This document shows, piece after piece, positions 36,483 through 45,055 of a stretch of 64,000 nucleotides of DNA. How positions within the stretch are numbered: position 1 is the stretch's first letter; every line of letters starts with the position of its first letter. The stretch covers positions 1 to 64,000 of the forward strand of contig QTVU01000010.1 of NCBI GenBank assembly GCA_003460745.1. The letters run 5' to 3'. The position numbers and the translations under genes are program-made. Under the pieces are notes generated by a model. It was not told the origin of the DNA, did no database searches, and saw only the letters and a program-made list of their open reading frames with translations. The stretch is from Firmicutes bacterium AM55-24TS. GTDB lineage: Bacteria; Bacillota; Clostridia; UBA1381.

Positions 36483-38369
36483 TTATTCAGAAACAATAAC
36501 AACAAGCTTACCGATAAATACGCCGCCTGAAATTGTACCTTTAATTTCTACCTTTTGTCCGACTTTGATGTCTTTCATTTTCTTTGCAATACCTGCAGCC
36601 GTTACAAAAGTTGTATTTCCGTCTTTGCAGAATGCTTGTTTTGAATCTGTTGATCCCTCCGGCTGTACACTGATTACGCCGTAAGAAGTATTAATTCCCG
36701 TAACGACACCGGACATTGAACCCGATGATTCTTGAGTTGATGTTGCGACAATCTTTGTTATTGCGTCACTTTCAACTGTAAGTTTTACAATATCGCCGAC
36801 TCTAAAATCGTAAAGCGTCTTTTCTTCACCGTTTATAAGAATTTGTACACCGCTCGGGATTTCATATGTCTGTTCCTTATTGTCAACCTTTACAACCATA
36901 ATTGACTTAGTTGCAATCGTAAGTGACTGAATTGTACCTTCAATAACCTTTGTGCTTGAAGTTGCGTTGATTTGTGTGATTACACCGTACTTCAATGTAA
37001 GTGTAACCTTATCGCCCTTGTATATACTTGAAAGGTCAACAGTTGAAGTATTTTTCTTTACGACAACGTCACTGCTTACAGCATATGTTTTACCGTTGTA
37101 AGCATCATTTCCGTGGCTGATTGTTATTTTAATATCGTCACCGATTTCCATATTTTCGATTGTTGCACCGCTTATTGTAGTTGTCTTTGATTCGCCTGCA
37201 AGAGATGCGATTTTACCGTTTACAAGATTTACTGTTACAACGTCACCGTCTGCAAAACTTCTTACAGTTGCCGGTGAGCCGTCATATGTTACCGATATAT
37301 TCGACGCACATTCATAAGTTTCGTTTTCTTCCGAATCGTCAGGCTTAATCTTTATTGATACAACGCCGGATTTAACAGATGAATTAACAAATCTGCCTGT
37401 GATTGTTCTGTCCGGTTCACTTGATACAGTGTCAACGCTTACAAGTGTGTTACCCGACTTCACGAACACTGCCTCAACACCCGAAACAAGTCTTGACGCT
37501 TGTATTTCGTCACCAAGGCTCTTTATAACTGTACTGTCTGTATATGTGTATTGAGTTTCCTTGCCTTTTGAATTTGTTGCCGTGATTGTCTTGTTTTCGG
37601 TATCAACAGCTGTTATCTTATTCTTTTCAAATGTATAGTTTGTCTTGTCTACAGTTCTCGAAAGCATAACTGCCATTTGACTTCTCTTAACGGCTGTATT
37701 AGGTGAGAATAGGCCCTCTCCCATACCTTCCATAATTCCAGCGTCTGTTGCATAAGACACATACTGAATAGCATTTGACGGTACTTCACGTGCGTCTGTG
37801 TAATCAAGCACTACACCCAATTCTGAAAGTGCTTTTTCTTCGCCGCCCATTGCCTTAGTTATGATTATAGCAGCCTCATAACGTTTCATCGGTGTATCTT
37901 TTTCATCATCTTTTAGGTATGTATCAAGGTCTGTTTTCTTCAAAGCACCCTTATACATCAGATATGCGATTTCATCAGTACCCCACTTTAAGCCGTACTC
38001 TTTTATAACACTGTCGAACTTATCGTGTGCGATTTTCAATAATTCAGTATTGGCAGAATCATTTGAACCCATTGCTCTTGCGAAAAGCGACAATGCCTCA
38101 AGTCTTGTTACATCATTGTCGGGTCTGAATGTATTGTCCTCATAACCGGAAATAAAGCCCTTGCCCGCCATATCATTAATATATGACTTTGCCCAAGCAA
38201 ATTCTTCACTGTTAATATCAGTAAAGCGAGTTGATGTTGACGGTGCTGCTGTAGGTGTAGCAATAGGTGTATCTGTTGTAGTATCTGTATCTGTCGGTGC
38301 CGCAAATGCAGGTGTTGTCATAGCAAGTGCAAGCAATATTGCCGACGCTGTTTTTATTACTCTTTTCAT
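36483..38369 (-). CDS. Secreted S-layer-homology (SLH) domain protein
   Basis: 628 residues. ATG 38369 is used because GGAG lies 8 nt upstream; an ATG at 38393 encodes that ribosome site. A signal peptide (MKRVIKTASAILLALAMTTPAFA) is followed by a Thr/Pro-rich linker and three SLH modules (~35-215): TRFTDINSEEFAWAKSYIND with GFISGYEDNTFRPDNDVTR; the weaker KWGTDEIAYLMYKGAL; and PSNAIQYVSYATDAGIMEG with GLFSPNTAVKRSQMAVML. SLH modules bind pyruvylated secondary wall polysaccharide, tying it to the CsaB gene at 48455. The remaining ~400 residues are repeated ~70-residue beta-rich units of the type TITATNSKGKETQYTYTD with DGDVVTVNLVNGKI and GDIVKLTV. Function of this part is unknown, possibly structural. 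Confidence 0.9.
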   Translation of the reverse strand: MKRVIKTASAILLALAMTTPAFAAPTDTDTTTDTPIATPTAAPSTSTRFTDINSEEFAWAKSYINDMAGKGFISGYEDNTFRPDNDVTRLEALSLFARAMGSNDSANTELLKIAHDKFDSVIKEYGLKWGTDEIAYLMYKGALKKTDLDTYLKDDEKDTPMKRYEAAIIITKAMGGEEKALSELGVVLDYTDAREVPSNAIQYVSYATDAGIMEGMGEGLFSPNTAVKRSQMAVMLSRTVDKTNYTFEKNKITAVDTENKTITATNSKGKETQYTYTDSTVIKSLGDEIQASRLVSGVEAVFVKSGNTLVSVDTVSSEPDRTITGRFVNSSVKSGVVSIKIKPDDSEENETYECASNISVTYDGSPATVRSFADGDVVTVNLVNGKIASLAGESKTTTISGATIENMEIGDDIKITISHGNDAYNGKTYAVSSDVVVKKNTSTVDLSSIYKGDKVTLTLKYGVITQINATSSTKVIEGTIQSLTIATKSIMVVKVDNKEQTYEIPSGVQILINGEEKTLYDFRVGDIVKLTVESDAITKIVATSTQESSGSMSGVVTGINTSYGVISVQPEGSTDSKQAFCKDGNTTFVTAAGIAKKMKDIKVGQKVEIKGTISGGVFIGKLVVIVSE

Positions 38370-38414
38370 TATAATTTCTCCTTTTCCAAACATAACATTG
38401 GTTTACATATATCA

Positions 38415-38443
38415 ATTTTAACATATCAGTTTTATTTGTGCAA
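38415..38443 (-). promoter_or_regulatory. Promoter of the first SLH gene
   Basis: On the minus strand TTGCAC (38443-38438), a 17-bp spacer and TAAAAT (38420-38415). Confidence 0.6.
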
Positions 38444-38569
38444 TAGCTTTTTGCGATTTAAACAAAAATTAACAAAAAATTAACTTTCGTAATGTTAATT
38501 ATTGAGAACAAAACTCAGTTACTTCTATAATATAGTCCGAAAACCTTTCACATTGTCAAATATTACAGC

Positions 38570-38598
38570 TTGAAACTTACAGTGTTATACTGTATTAT
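38570..38598 (+). promoter_or_regulatory. Promoter of the second SLH gene
   Basis: TTGAAA (38570-38575), a 17-bp spacer and TATTAT (38593-38598). The leader that follows has a small GGGGCAACCCC hairpin about 6 nt before the strong ribosome site AAAGGAGG. Confidence 0.65.
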
Positions 38599-38673
38599 CT
38601 CACTTGTGGTTGATAACAATTCACCCATTTGCTATTTAGGATAAGGGGCAACCCCAAAGGAGGTAATTTTTAA

Positions 38674-41237
38674 ATGAACAATTTAAAAAAGCAGATTTTA
38701 TCTGTCGCAGTTGCGACAAGTACAGTTCTTTCCTGTGTTCCTGTAAGTATGGCGGCTATTCCGGCTGACGTACAAGGTACACGTTACGAAGAACCTGTAC
38801 AAGTTCTTTCGGCACTTAACATTATGGTCGGTGACGAAAACGGTGCTTACAGACTTGATGATACCATCATTCGTTCTGAAGTTGCCAAAATGGCAATACA
38901 CGCACTTGGACTCGAAGATGCGGCAGAATCTTCAAAAGGTCAGACTATGTTTGACGACGTTTCAGCCGAACACTGGGCTAACGGCTATATAAACCTTGCA
39001 GTATCTCAAGGCATTATCGAGGGTGACGGTGACGGTAATTTCAGACCTAACGCACCTATTTCATATGCAGAGGCAATGACTATAATGGTTCGTGCAACAG
39101 GTTATACGGTATCAGCCGAAGAAAACGGCGGTTATCCTCACGGATATATGAAAACCGGTACTTCAAACGGTCTTGCAAAGAATGTTCAAGGCTCATATTC
39201 AGACAAAATTTCAAGAGGTAACGTTGCATACCTTACAACAAACGCACTTGAATCAAAACTAATGGAACAAACAGGTTTCGGTTCTGACGGCAAATATGAA
39301 ATTACAGAAAAAACACTTTTAAAAGACAAGTTAAAAGTCACAAAAGATACAGGTCGTATCACAGCAATAGAAAACACTTCCCTTACGGTTCATCATCACT
39401 TGCAAAGGGACAAATCAAAATTGACAACAAAACTTACGAAACAGCCTACAATATGAATAATCTATTAGGTTACAACGTAACTTACTATGTGAAAAACGAG
39501 GGTAAAAACGATGAATCGGTTATTCTTGCAATGCCTATTCAAAATCAAAACAATGATTTGACAATCTCATCAGAGCTATTCTCAAAACTTACAACAAAGA
39601 ACGGCAACACAGCCATTGAATATTTCAAAGATGAAAACACTTCAAAAACAAATACCGCTGAAATTTCATCAGACGCCACACTTATTTATAACGGTAAGTA
39701 TCAGGCTATGGACAAAAACTTGATTGACCTTACAGATAAGTCGGGTAACATTACACTTCTTGACTCAAACAAGAACGGTAAATACGATATTGTTTTTGTA
39801 AAGAATTATGAAAATATCGTTGTAGACACTGTTTCTTCAACAGGTAAAATTGTTGATAAGTATTCTCAAAAGGTGTTAAAGCTTGATGATACTGTTGACT
39901 TCAGAATTACAAAAGGTCTTGAAGAAATAAGCGTTTCAGATCTTGCGGAATATGATGTACTTTCAGTTGCGGCAAGTCTTGACAAAGAGCTTTACGAAGT
40001 TGAAGTTACAAATAAAACCGTTGAGGGCAAAGTAACCGGTAAAGACAGTAAGGGTGTTCTTATCAACGGTACAAAATACAAAGTTGCGGCAAACTACACC
40101 GATCCAATCGATATCGGCAGTGAGGGCGTATTCTATCTTGATACAGACGGCAAAATTGCGGCGTTTGACGCTTCAAAAACTCTAAGTTCAAACTATGCTT
40201 ATTTGATGAAAGCATACTATACAAAGAATACAGAAAAAGCGTCATTCAAGCTTTTCACAAAGGACGGAAAAGAAGTAACTCTTGACGCAAACAACAAGAT
40301 AAAATTCAACGGTAAAAGCAATGTTAAAGCACTTGACGTTGTAAATTCACTAAACACATCTGAAGATGTAACAGCAAGTCAGCTTGTAACTTACAGCACA
40401 AATGCAGACAACAAAATCACTGCCATAAACACTGCCGTTGATAACAGCGAAAGCGGTGCGGTAAACACTGACAAGTTCACAAAGAACTATGACCTTACAA
40501 ACGCAAAATTTTCAAAAACTCTTTCAAAAGTAGGCAATGTAAGAGTTGATGACAATACGGTTATATTCGATATTACAGAAAATACAGATGATTATGCAAT
40601 AAGAAATATCGCTATGTTTGAGGACGGTCAGACATACAATGCGTCAGTTTATGATATGTCTGAAAACTATACCGCAAAAGTTATGGTTGTTACAAATTCA
40701 CAAATTAACGCAGCAGCCGATTCTTCAATCGCAGTTGTTAAAGATATTGTGAAAGCAACAAATAATGATGATGAACAAACAGATATGCTTGTAGCACTTG
40801 TAGACGGCAAGGAAGTATCAATTTACGCAGAAAGCGAAAATATCCTTGTAAACGGTGACAGAAAGCTGCAAGAGGGCGACATCATTCAATACAAAACCAA
40901 CTCAAAAGGTGAAATCGTAAGTATTAGATTACTTCTTGATATAACCGCAAAGAATAACGAATTTACACTAAACCCAACCGACAAACTTGAAATAGTATAC
41001 GGCAAGGTTACAAAGAAATTTTCAAATTCCGTAAACGTATCTGTAAATAATTCAAATACGGTAAACTACACTATCCCAGCTGAAACACCTGTTTACAGCG
41101 TGGATACAACAAAATCAAAAAATCCAATTACAGTTGCTGAAATCAGCGATATTCAAAACTTCGATTCAGACGAAAATAACAGAATCTTCATAAAAATTTA
41201 TGATGATATAGTTTCTGAAATCGTAATTGTCAAGTAA
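38674..41237 (+). CDS. Secreted SLH domain protein (split by an apparent 1-nt deletion)
   Basis: With one base restored the gene encodes ~854 residues. The signal peptide is MNNLKKQILSVAVATSTVLS to ~VSMA. SLH modules follow at ~30-220: VLSALNIMVGDENGAYRLDD; MFDDVSAEHWANGYINLAVS with IIEGDGDGNFRPNAPISY; and MKTGTSNGLAKNVQGSYSDK with ISRGNVAYLTTNAL. The rest is a long Lys/Asp/Asn/Thr-rich beta region such as GRITAIENTSL and KVTGKDSKGVLINGTKY, similar in style to the divergent SLH protein, and is probably exported structural surface protein. The frame breaks at ~39383 (ACTTCCCTTACGG). CTTTACGG would join ...ENTSL to YGSSSLAKGQIKIDNKTYE and on into MNNLLGYNVTYYV. A start at ATG 39453 is only an internal Met. 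Confidence 0.88.
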
Positions 41238-41282
41238 TAACATTTAATCTATCGGCTTAAAAATATCTTCTCTTTACACGAC

Positions 41283-41318
41283 AAAGCGGGTGTTCTGAAT
41301 GAACACCCGCTTTATTTT
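41283..41318 (+). terminator. Terminator of the second SLH gene
   Basis: Perfect 13-bp stem (41283-41295 / 41301-41313), loop TGAAT, then ATTTT. The remaining ~130 bp to the next gene hold nothing else I can identify. Confidence 0.9.
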
Positions 41319-41451
41319 AATTTTACCCTTTTATCTTGTGTTTTCCTACAATATAATTATACAATAAAAATTTTGGTAAATCAAACATTTTTGAATGTTG
41401 TAAAAAAAATGTAAGCGTTTCAGACATTGTTTGTAATCATAATGCAACATT

Positions 41452-41838
41452 CTACGACATAGTTTTCCAAAGTCCGTGTAAATTGCAATATGAATACACC
41501 GTAACAGGCACATTTTCCGGTACTTCAAACGTTGCAATCGGATCGTCACCTTTTTTCAACGTGATACGCTGTTCAAGATATTTACTCTTTACTTCTATCC
41601 ACTGTATGCTGTGTTCCTTACTCATCGGATGAAGCACACGCCCCACGCATACGGTTAAGTTATTCCCCTCCCTTTTGACTATCGGCAAATGTTTTTCTTC
41701 CAGAGCAATCAATTCATTCGCCTTTAATAATTCCATAGGCTTTCCGCAGCAAGTCAAATCATCACAGCAATGCGGTGTTATCGACTCCAATATCGCGTCA
41801 CATACACCGCATTTATAAAATTTAGGTTCATAAAGCAA
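41452..41838 (-). CDS. dfx: Desulfoferrodoxin (superoxide reductase)
   Basis: 128 residues. Reduces superoxide to hydrogen peroxide without making oxygen, the typical defence of strict anaerobes. The N-terminal desulforedoxin-like Fe(Cys)4 domain is YKCGVCDAILE with LTCCGKPMELL. The catalytic mononuclear iron site (center II) is complete: EEKHLPIV (His), VLHPMSKEHSIQWIEV (two His), and YSYCNLHGLWK (Cys and His). The start is TTG 41838 behind GGAGG (11 nt); the ATG just after it is out of frame. Confidence 0.93.
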   Translation of the reverse strand: MLYEPKFYKCGVCDAILESITPHCCDDLTCCGKPMELLKANELIALEEKHLPIVKREGNNLTVCVGRVLHPMSKEHSIQWIEVKSKYLEQRITLKKGDDPIATFEVPENVPVTVYSYCNLHGLWKTMS

Positions 41839-41890
41839 TTTTGCCCTCGCCTCCTTTTTCTTTAGTATTTTCTAATTTTAGTAATTTATA

Positions 41891-42169
41891 CTAAAACCAC
41901 TCCGATAAAAATATAAACGCAAGTGCTATCAAAAGAAGTTTGTCGTCGCAATCGTCAATAAGCAATACCAATGCAACCACAATAAGTATTAAATCGTCAG
42001 TACCCAAACCGCTTAAAATTCCGCCGTTGTCGGGTTTGTCACATTTTTTCTCAATTTTCTCCTCTTTACATTCTATTTCTTTTTTGGGTGGCGGCATAGG
42101 TTTCCTCATATCCTCATTACGTCGTTGTACCGGAATCGGCATATCATTATAGCTATACGTCCTATACAT
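41891..42169 (-). CDS. Small protein with charged N-terminus and hydrophobic tail
   Basis: 92 residues, GGAGG before the ATG. The N-terminal half is polar and proline/lysine-rich (MPPPKKEIECKEEKIEKKC). The C-terminal half is hydrophobic with acidic breaks: GTDDLILIVVALVLLIDDCD, then LLLIALAFIFLSEWF. It could sit in a membrane or assemble on a surface. Similar short proteins occur in spore-forming clostridia, but I assign no function. It is the last of a row of minus-strand small genes. Confidence 0.7.
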   Translation of the reverse strand: MYRTYSYNDMPIPVQRRNEDMRKPMPPPKKEIECKEEKIEKKCDKPDNGGILSGLGTDDLILIVVALVLLIDDCDDKLLLIALAFIFLSEWF

Positions 42170-42190
42170 CTCGCCACCTCCAAAATCATA

Positions 42191-42496
42191 TTATTTCTTC
42201 AGCATTTTTGTTACGTTTGTAAGCCCCAAAAGCCTTACCGCCGAATCAATAGAATGTTTTCTGCCCTCACGCATATACGGCTTTAACGAAAGGAGTAAAT
42301 TTGTTCTCGGATCGTTTTTGTTCACCGCCATACTGTCCATAATATTTTTTATCTGCATAATTTGATTTAAACCGTTTGAACTGTCAATCCCCTCCGATGT
42401 ATTATCCGCAGAAGAAAGTGAGTTCATTACAGTTTTAATTTTGTCTTCCGCATCATCACCCAATATATTTTTGAGTGTATCCATTGCGTCTGCCAT
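42191..42496 (-). CDS. Small hypothetical protein
   Basis: 101 residues from ATG 42496 (MADAMDTLKNILGDDAEDKI). GTG 42505 is also in frame, but GAGG lies directly before it, whereas it is 8 nt from the ATG. Helical, Asp/Asn/Ser-rich, ending in HSIDSAVRLLGLTNVTKMLKK. No signal or membrane segment. It starts 12 bp after the stop of the 74-aa gene and is co-oriented with the 92-aa gene, so the three look like one operon. Function unknown. Confidence 0.65.
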   Translation of the reverse strand: MADAMDTLKNILGDDAEDKIKTVMNSLSSADNTSEGIDSSNGLNQIMQIKNIMDSMAVNKNDPRTNLLLSLKPYMREGRKHSIDSAVRLLGLTNVTKMLKK

Positions 42497-42508
42497 TTCA
42501 CTCACCTC

Positions 42509-42733
42509 TTATAAATTTTTCATAATCTTCATTAAATCAGCCGTACTGAGTCCCGATATTCTTTTTTTTACTTCATTTGGATCAAGTTTTGAAAATTCCT
42601 GCAATAATTTATCCTTGTCTGTTGAATTGATGTGACTCTTTAATCTTCTTCCGTCTGCCGAATTTAAAAATTTATTTATCTCTCTTAACTGATTTTCATC
42701 AAAATCCTTTAACATTCTCTCTAATCTGTTCAT
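42509..42733 (-). CDS. Small hypothetical protein, 74 aa
   Basis: 74 residues, highly charged and predicted helical: RLERMLKDFDENQLREINKF, then SKLDPNEVKKRISGLSTADL. It is the first of three small co-oriented genes. I recognise no family. The repeated Lys/Asp/Leu heptad-like spacing suggests a helical bundle or a partner-binding protein. Confidence 0.65.
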   Translation of the reverse strand: MNRLERMLKDFDENQLREINKFLNSADGRRLKSHINSTDKDKLLQEFSKLDPNEVKKRISGLSTADLMKIMKNL

Positions 42734-42792
42734 AATCCACCATTCCTCTCTTAAAATATACTATGTTACCTCCTTTTATTATATTCCGCAAT

Positions 42793-42830
42793 AAAAAAAA
42801 ATGAGTATGTCCAAAAACATACTCATCTAA
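42793..42830 (-). terminator. Terminator of the DUF4330/polysaccharide operon
   Basis: Perfect 10-bp stem ATGAGTATGT / ACATACTCAT (42801-42810 / 42817-42826) with an A-run at 42793-42800 (T-run on the minus strand). Confidence 0.85.
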
Positions 42831-42839
42831 AACAGTGTT

Positions 42840-43325
42840 TTATTCAACAACTTTTACGCTCTTTATGTCGCCGGAAGTTTTAACATACTTTGAATACAAA
42901 TCTACATTTCTTCCGACAGACAATTCCGTACTGTCCTCAAGGATATAGTTATCGTCCGATTCCTTGCCTGTTGCTCTGATTGTCACATAGCAAGTATATC
43001 TTCCGGGCAATTCAGGGTTTTTAAGTTCACCCGACGCTGTTGTTGACTGCAATGTTGCATTTTCAACCTGTACATCAACAATTTCGCCCAAGTCTTTTTC
43101 AGACTTTTTATCTGTAACCTTGCCTTTTTTCTCAAGTGCGTCAACAGTATACTGTCTTACGCTTTCAACTTTAAGTACATATTCAAACTGTTTATTTGAT
43201 TTAACCGCACCCGTAACACTGCTGCCGTATCTTGCCACAATCCCCACTATTACGGCAACGACAAGCACAACAACAAGAATATCAATAATGCTTACTTTTC
43301 CGCCGATTTTTCCGTTCTTATCCAC
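42840..43325 (-). CDS. DUF4330-family membrane-anchored protein
   Basis: 161 residues from GTG 43325 behind GGAGG (8 nt). One N-terminal membrane helix (IIDILVVVLVVAVIVGIVARYG, ~14-33) is followed by an extracellular beta-rich domain: KQFEYVLKVESVRQYTVDAL, then GRYTCYVTIRATG. This matches the DUF4330 layout, with the conserved KFSIIDIL-like start (KVSIIDIL). A paralogue lies directly upstream. Both stand at the end of a wall-polysaccharide gene run, so a role in surface polysaccharide export or assembly is inferred only from position. Confidence 0.8.
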   Translation of the reverse strand: MDKNGKIGGKVSIIDILVVVLVVAVIVGIVARYGSSVTGAVKSNKQFEYVLKVESVRQYTVDALEKKGKVTDKKSEKDLGEIVDVQVENATLQSTTASGELKNPELPGRYTCYVTIRATGKESDDNYILEDSTELSVGRNVDLYSKYVKTSGDIKSVKVVE

Positions 43326-43339
43326 GATACATACCTCCT

Positions 43340-43807
43340 TTAGTCATCTATTCCTATAACATAGCCTGTTGACGCATATCCTTTACCTCTTACAGGTATT
43401 TCCGCGCCGACTTTAACTGCCGTACCTCCTGCCTTTATAGCAAGATCAGAAACATCCGTATCAGCCTCAATCGTCACATATACGTCATATTTACCTTCTA
43501 TAACTTCGTTTGAGTAAGTACCGTCAATACTGTTGTAAACCATAGTTACAGCCGGTTTTGACTCAACATTTTTCACAACTCCGCCGTCTTTTTCCGTAAG
43601 GCTGATTGTTACGTCATCACCTATCGTGATTGCATTTGCAAAGTCCTCGTCTTTGTTTTGAACCATAACTGTAAAATCAACCTTTTCTTTTTCACTTCCG
43701 CTTGTAAACGACGGAAGAATTTTAATTGCACCAACAACGATAACCGCAAGTATAACCAAGATTATTATTGCGTCTATCGCAGTGAATTTTGCTTTCTTCT
43801 CTGACAT
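43340..43807 (-). CDS. DUF4330-family membrane-anchored protein, second copy
   Basis: 155 residues, strong GGAGG site. N-terminal membrane helix (AIDAIIILVILAVIVVGAI, ~10-28) preceded by KFTAIDAI, the equivalent of KVSIIDIL in the neighbour. The outer domain contains KVDFTVMVQNKDEDFANAI and GKYDVYVTIEADT. The two proteins share topology and the YVTIxA motif but are clearly diverged. The gene lies 13 bp after the GT4 gene on the same strand. Confidence 0.8.
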   Translation of the reverse strand: MSEKKAKFTAIDAIIILVILAVIVVGAIKILPSFTSGSEKEKVDFTVMVQNKDEDFANAITIGDDVTISLTEKDGGVVKNVESKPAVTMVYNSIDGTYSNEVIEGKYDVYVTIEADTDVSDLAIKAGGTAVKVGAEIPVRGKGYASTGYVIGIDD

Positions 43808-43820
43808 TTATTTATCCTCC

Positions 43821-44936
43821 TTATTTCATCAAATCAAGATATACTTGTTCTGTTTGTTTCGTCATCGCCTGTGCCGTAAAAGTCTTTTGGAATATCTTTT
43901 TAGCACCTTGCGACATATAATCGTAAAGTTTTTGGTCTGTAAGCAATACTTCAAGATTATCAGCCAAAGCCTTTGAATTTTGTTTCGGAACGATATATCC
44001 GTTTTGTCCGTTCTTTATAACCCCCGGATTACCTCCGAAATCCGAAACGACTGCCGGTATTCCAAGACTCATACCTTCAAGTAAAGCAAGCGATGTAGCC
44101 TCTGTACCGAATGATGCATTCGCCTGAACATCGGTTATACTCATAAGTTTATCTACATCAGATATAAAACCGGTAAATATAATCTGTTCCTGTCTGTTCA
44201 TATTTTTAACTTTTTCTTTTAAGTGATTTTCATATGAACCTGTACCGGCAATATAAAATCTTGCTTTTATTCCTTTTTGCAAAAGTCTGTCCGCCGCCTC
44301 GATAAAATAATCGTGACCTTTTATATCCTCAAGACGTGCAACGATTGACACCGCTTTATATCCGTCGGGAAGATTGAAGCGTTCTTTTATAATTCGTTTT
44401 TCGTCTGTCGAAACAGGTGTAAGTCCGTCAACGCCGTTTAAAATGACTTTAATCTTGCTTTCCTTAACACCCGTATCAGTAAGGTTGTCCTTTGCCGCCT
44501 CTGCAACGGCAATAATACTGTCCGCATAATGATTGTTAATCATTCCGTTTATAACCTTGCCGATACCTCTTGATATTTTCTTTGACGGTTCAAATACGCT
44601 GTGACGCGTATAAACAACCTTTGCCCCCGCTTGTTTTGCCGCAATTCTTGCTGACATACTTGCATGAGTATGAACAATATCGGGTCTTTCACGTTTAAAT
44701 ATCATTCTAAGTTCCTTTACCGCCGCAAAATCAAGCGACTTATCCGCAATTCCGTCAACCTCGATTACAGGTATATTCATCTTGTCAATATGCGGTTTTA
44801 AAAGGCTGTTTTTCGGAAGAACTACTTTTACGTCAAATGTGTTGTAATCAAAATTTTCAAGCAGTGTAAGAAGACATTTTCCCGCACCGCCTATGTTTGT
44901 ATCCGAGGACACTTCTATTACTTTTATTTTTTTCAT
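43821..44936 (-). CDS. Glycosyltransferase family 4
   Basis: 371 residues, a complete GT-B fold retaining transferase. N-terminal acceptor half: VIEVSSDTNIGGAGKCLLTL, then DIVHTHASMSARIA. C-terminal donor half: AVSIVARLEDIKGHDYFIEA (~187-206) and the EX7E motif in EATSLALLEGMSLGIPAVVS (~280). It adds a sugar from a nucleotide donor to a lipid-linked glycan on the cytoplasmic side; sugars unknown. It belongs to the minus-strand run 50.7 to 42.8 kb with polymerase, flippase and GT4-CsaB genes. Confidence 0.92.
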   Translation of the reverse strand: MKKIKVIEVSSDTNIGGAGKCLLTLLENFDYNTFDVKVVLPKNSLLKPHIDKMNIPVIEVDGIADKSLDFAAVKELRMIFKRERPDIVHTHASMSARIAAKQAGAKVVYTRHSVFEPSKKISRGIGKVINGMINNHYADSIIAVAEAAKDNLTDTGVKESKIKVILNGVDGLTPVSTDEKRIIKERFNLPDGYKAVSIVARLEDIKGHDYFIEAADRLLQKGIKARFYIAGTGSYENHLKEKVKNMNRQEQIIFTGFISDVDKLMSITDVQANASFGTEATSLALLEGMSLGIPAVVSDFGGNPGVIKNGQNGYIVPKQNSKALADNLEVLLTDQKLYDYMSQGAKKIFQKTFTAQAMTKQTEQVYLDLMK

Positions 44937-44959
44937 AGATTACTCCTTTCACAGAAATT

Positions 44960-45055
44960 CCAAACTAATTTAAAAATTGTTCACAGTACCGCTTTGCGGC
45001 TCACGGTGCCGTACATAGGTACTGCCCCGAGCAAAAAGTGGTGCTGCGGGCAATT
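44960..45055. other. GC-rich intergenic segment inside the polysaccharide operon
   Basis: Between the polymerase and GT4 genes lie ~119 bp, of which ~80 are much richer in G+C than their surroundings. They contain CCGC-TTT-GCGG (44991-45001 region) and GTAC-repeat pieces (GTACATAGGTAC, palindromic apart from the middle). No frame or ribosome site fits a gene. It could be an interspersed repeat, an RNA processing site, or a partial terminator that lowers expression of the downstream genes. Confidence 0.35.

Noticed and set aside
39453..41237. Independent gene starting at ATG 39453
   Set aside because: It has no ribosome site, and the frame is open upstream with SLH-protein-like coding (IDNKTYETAYNMNN). 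It is the second part of the frame-broken SLH gene.
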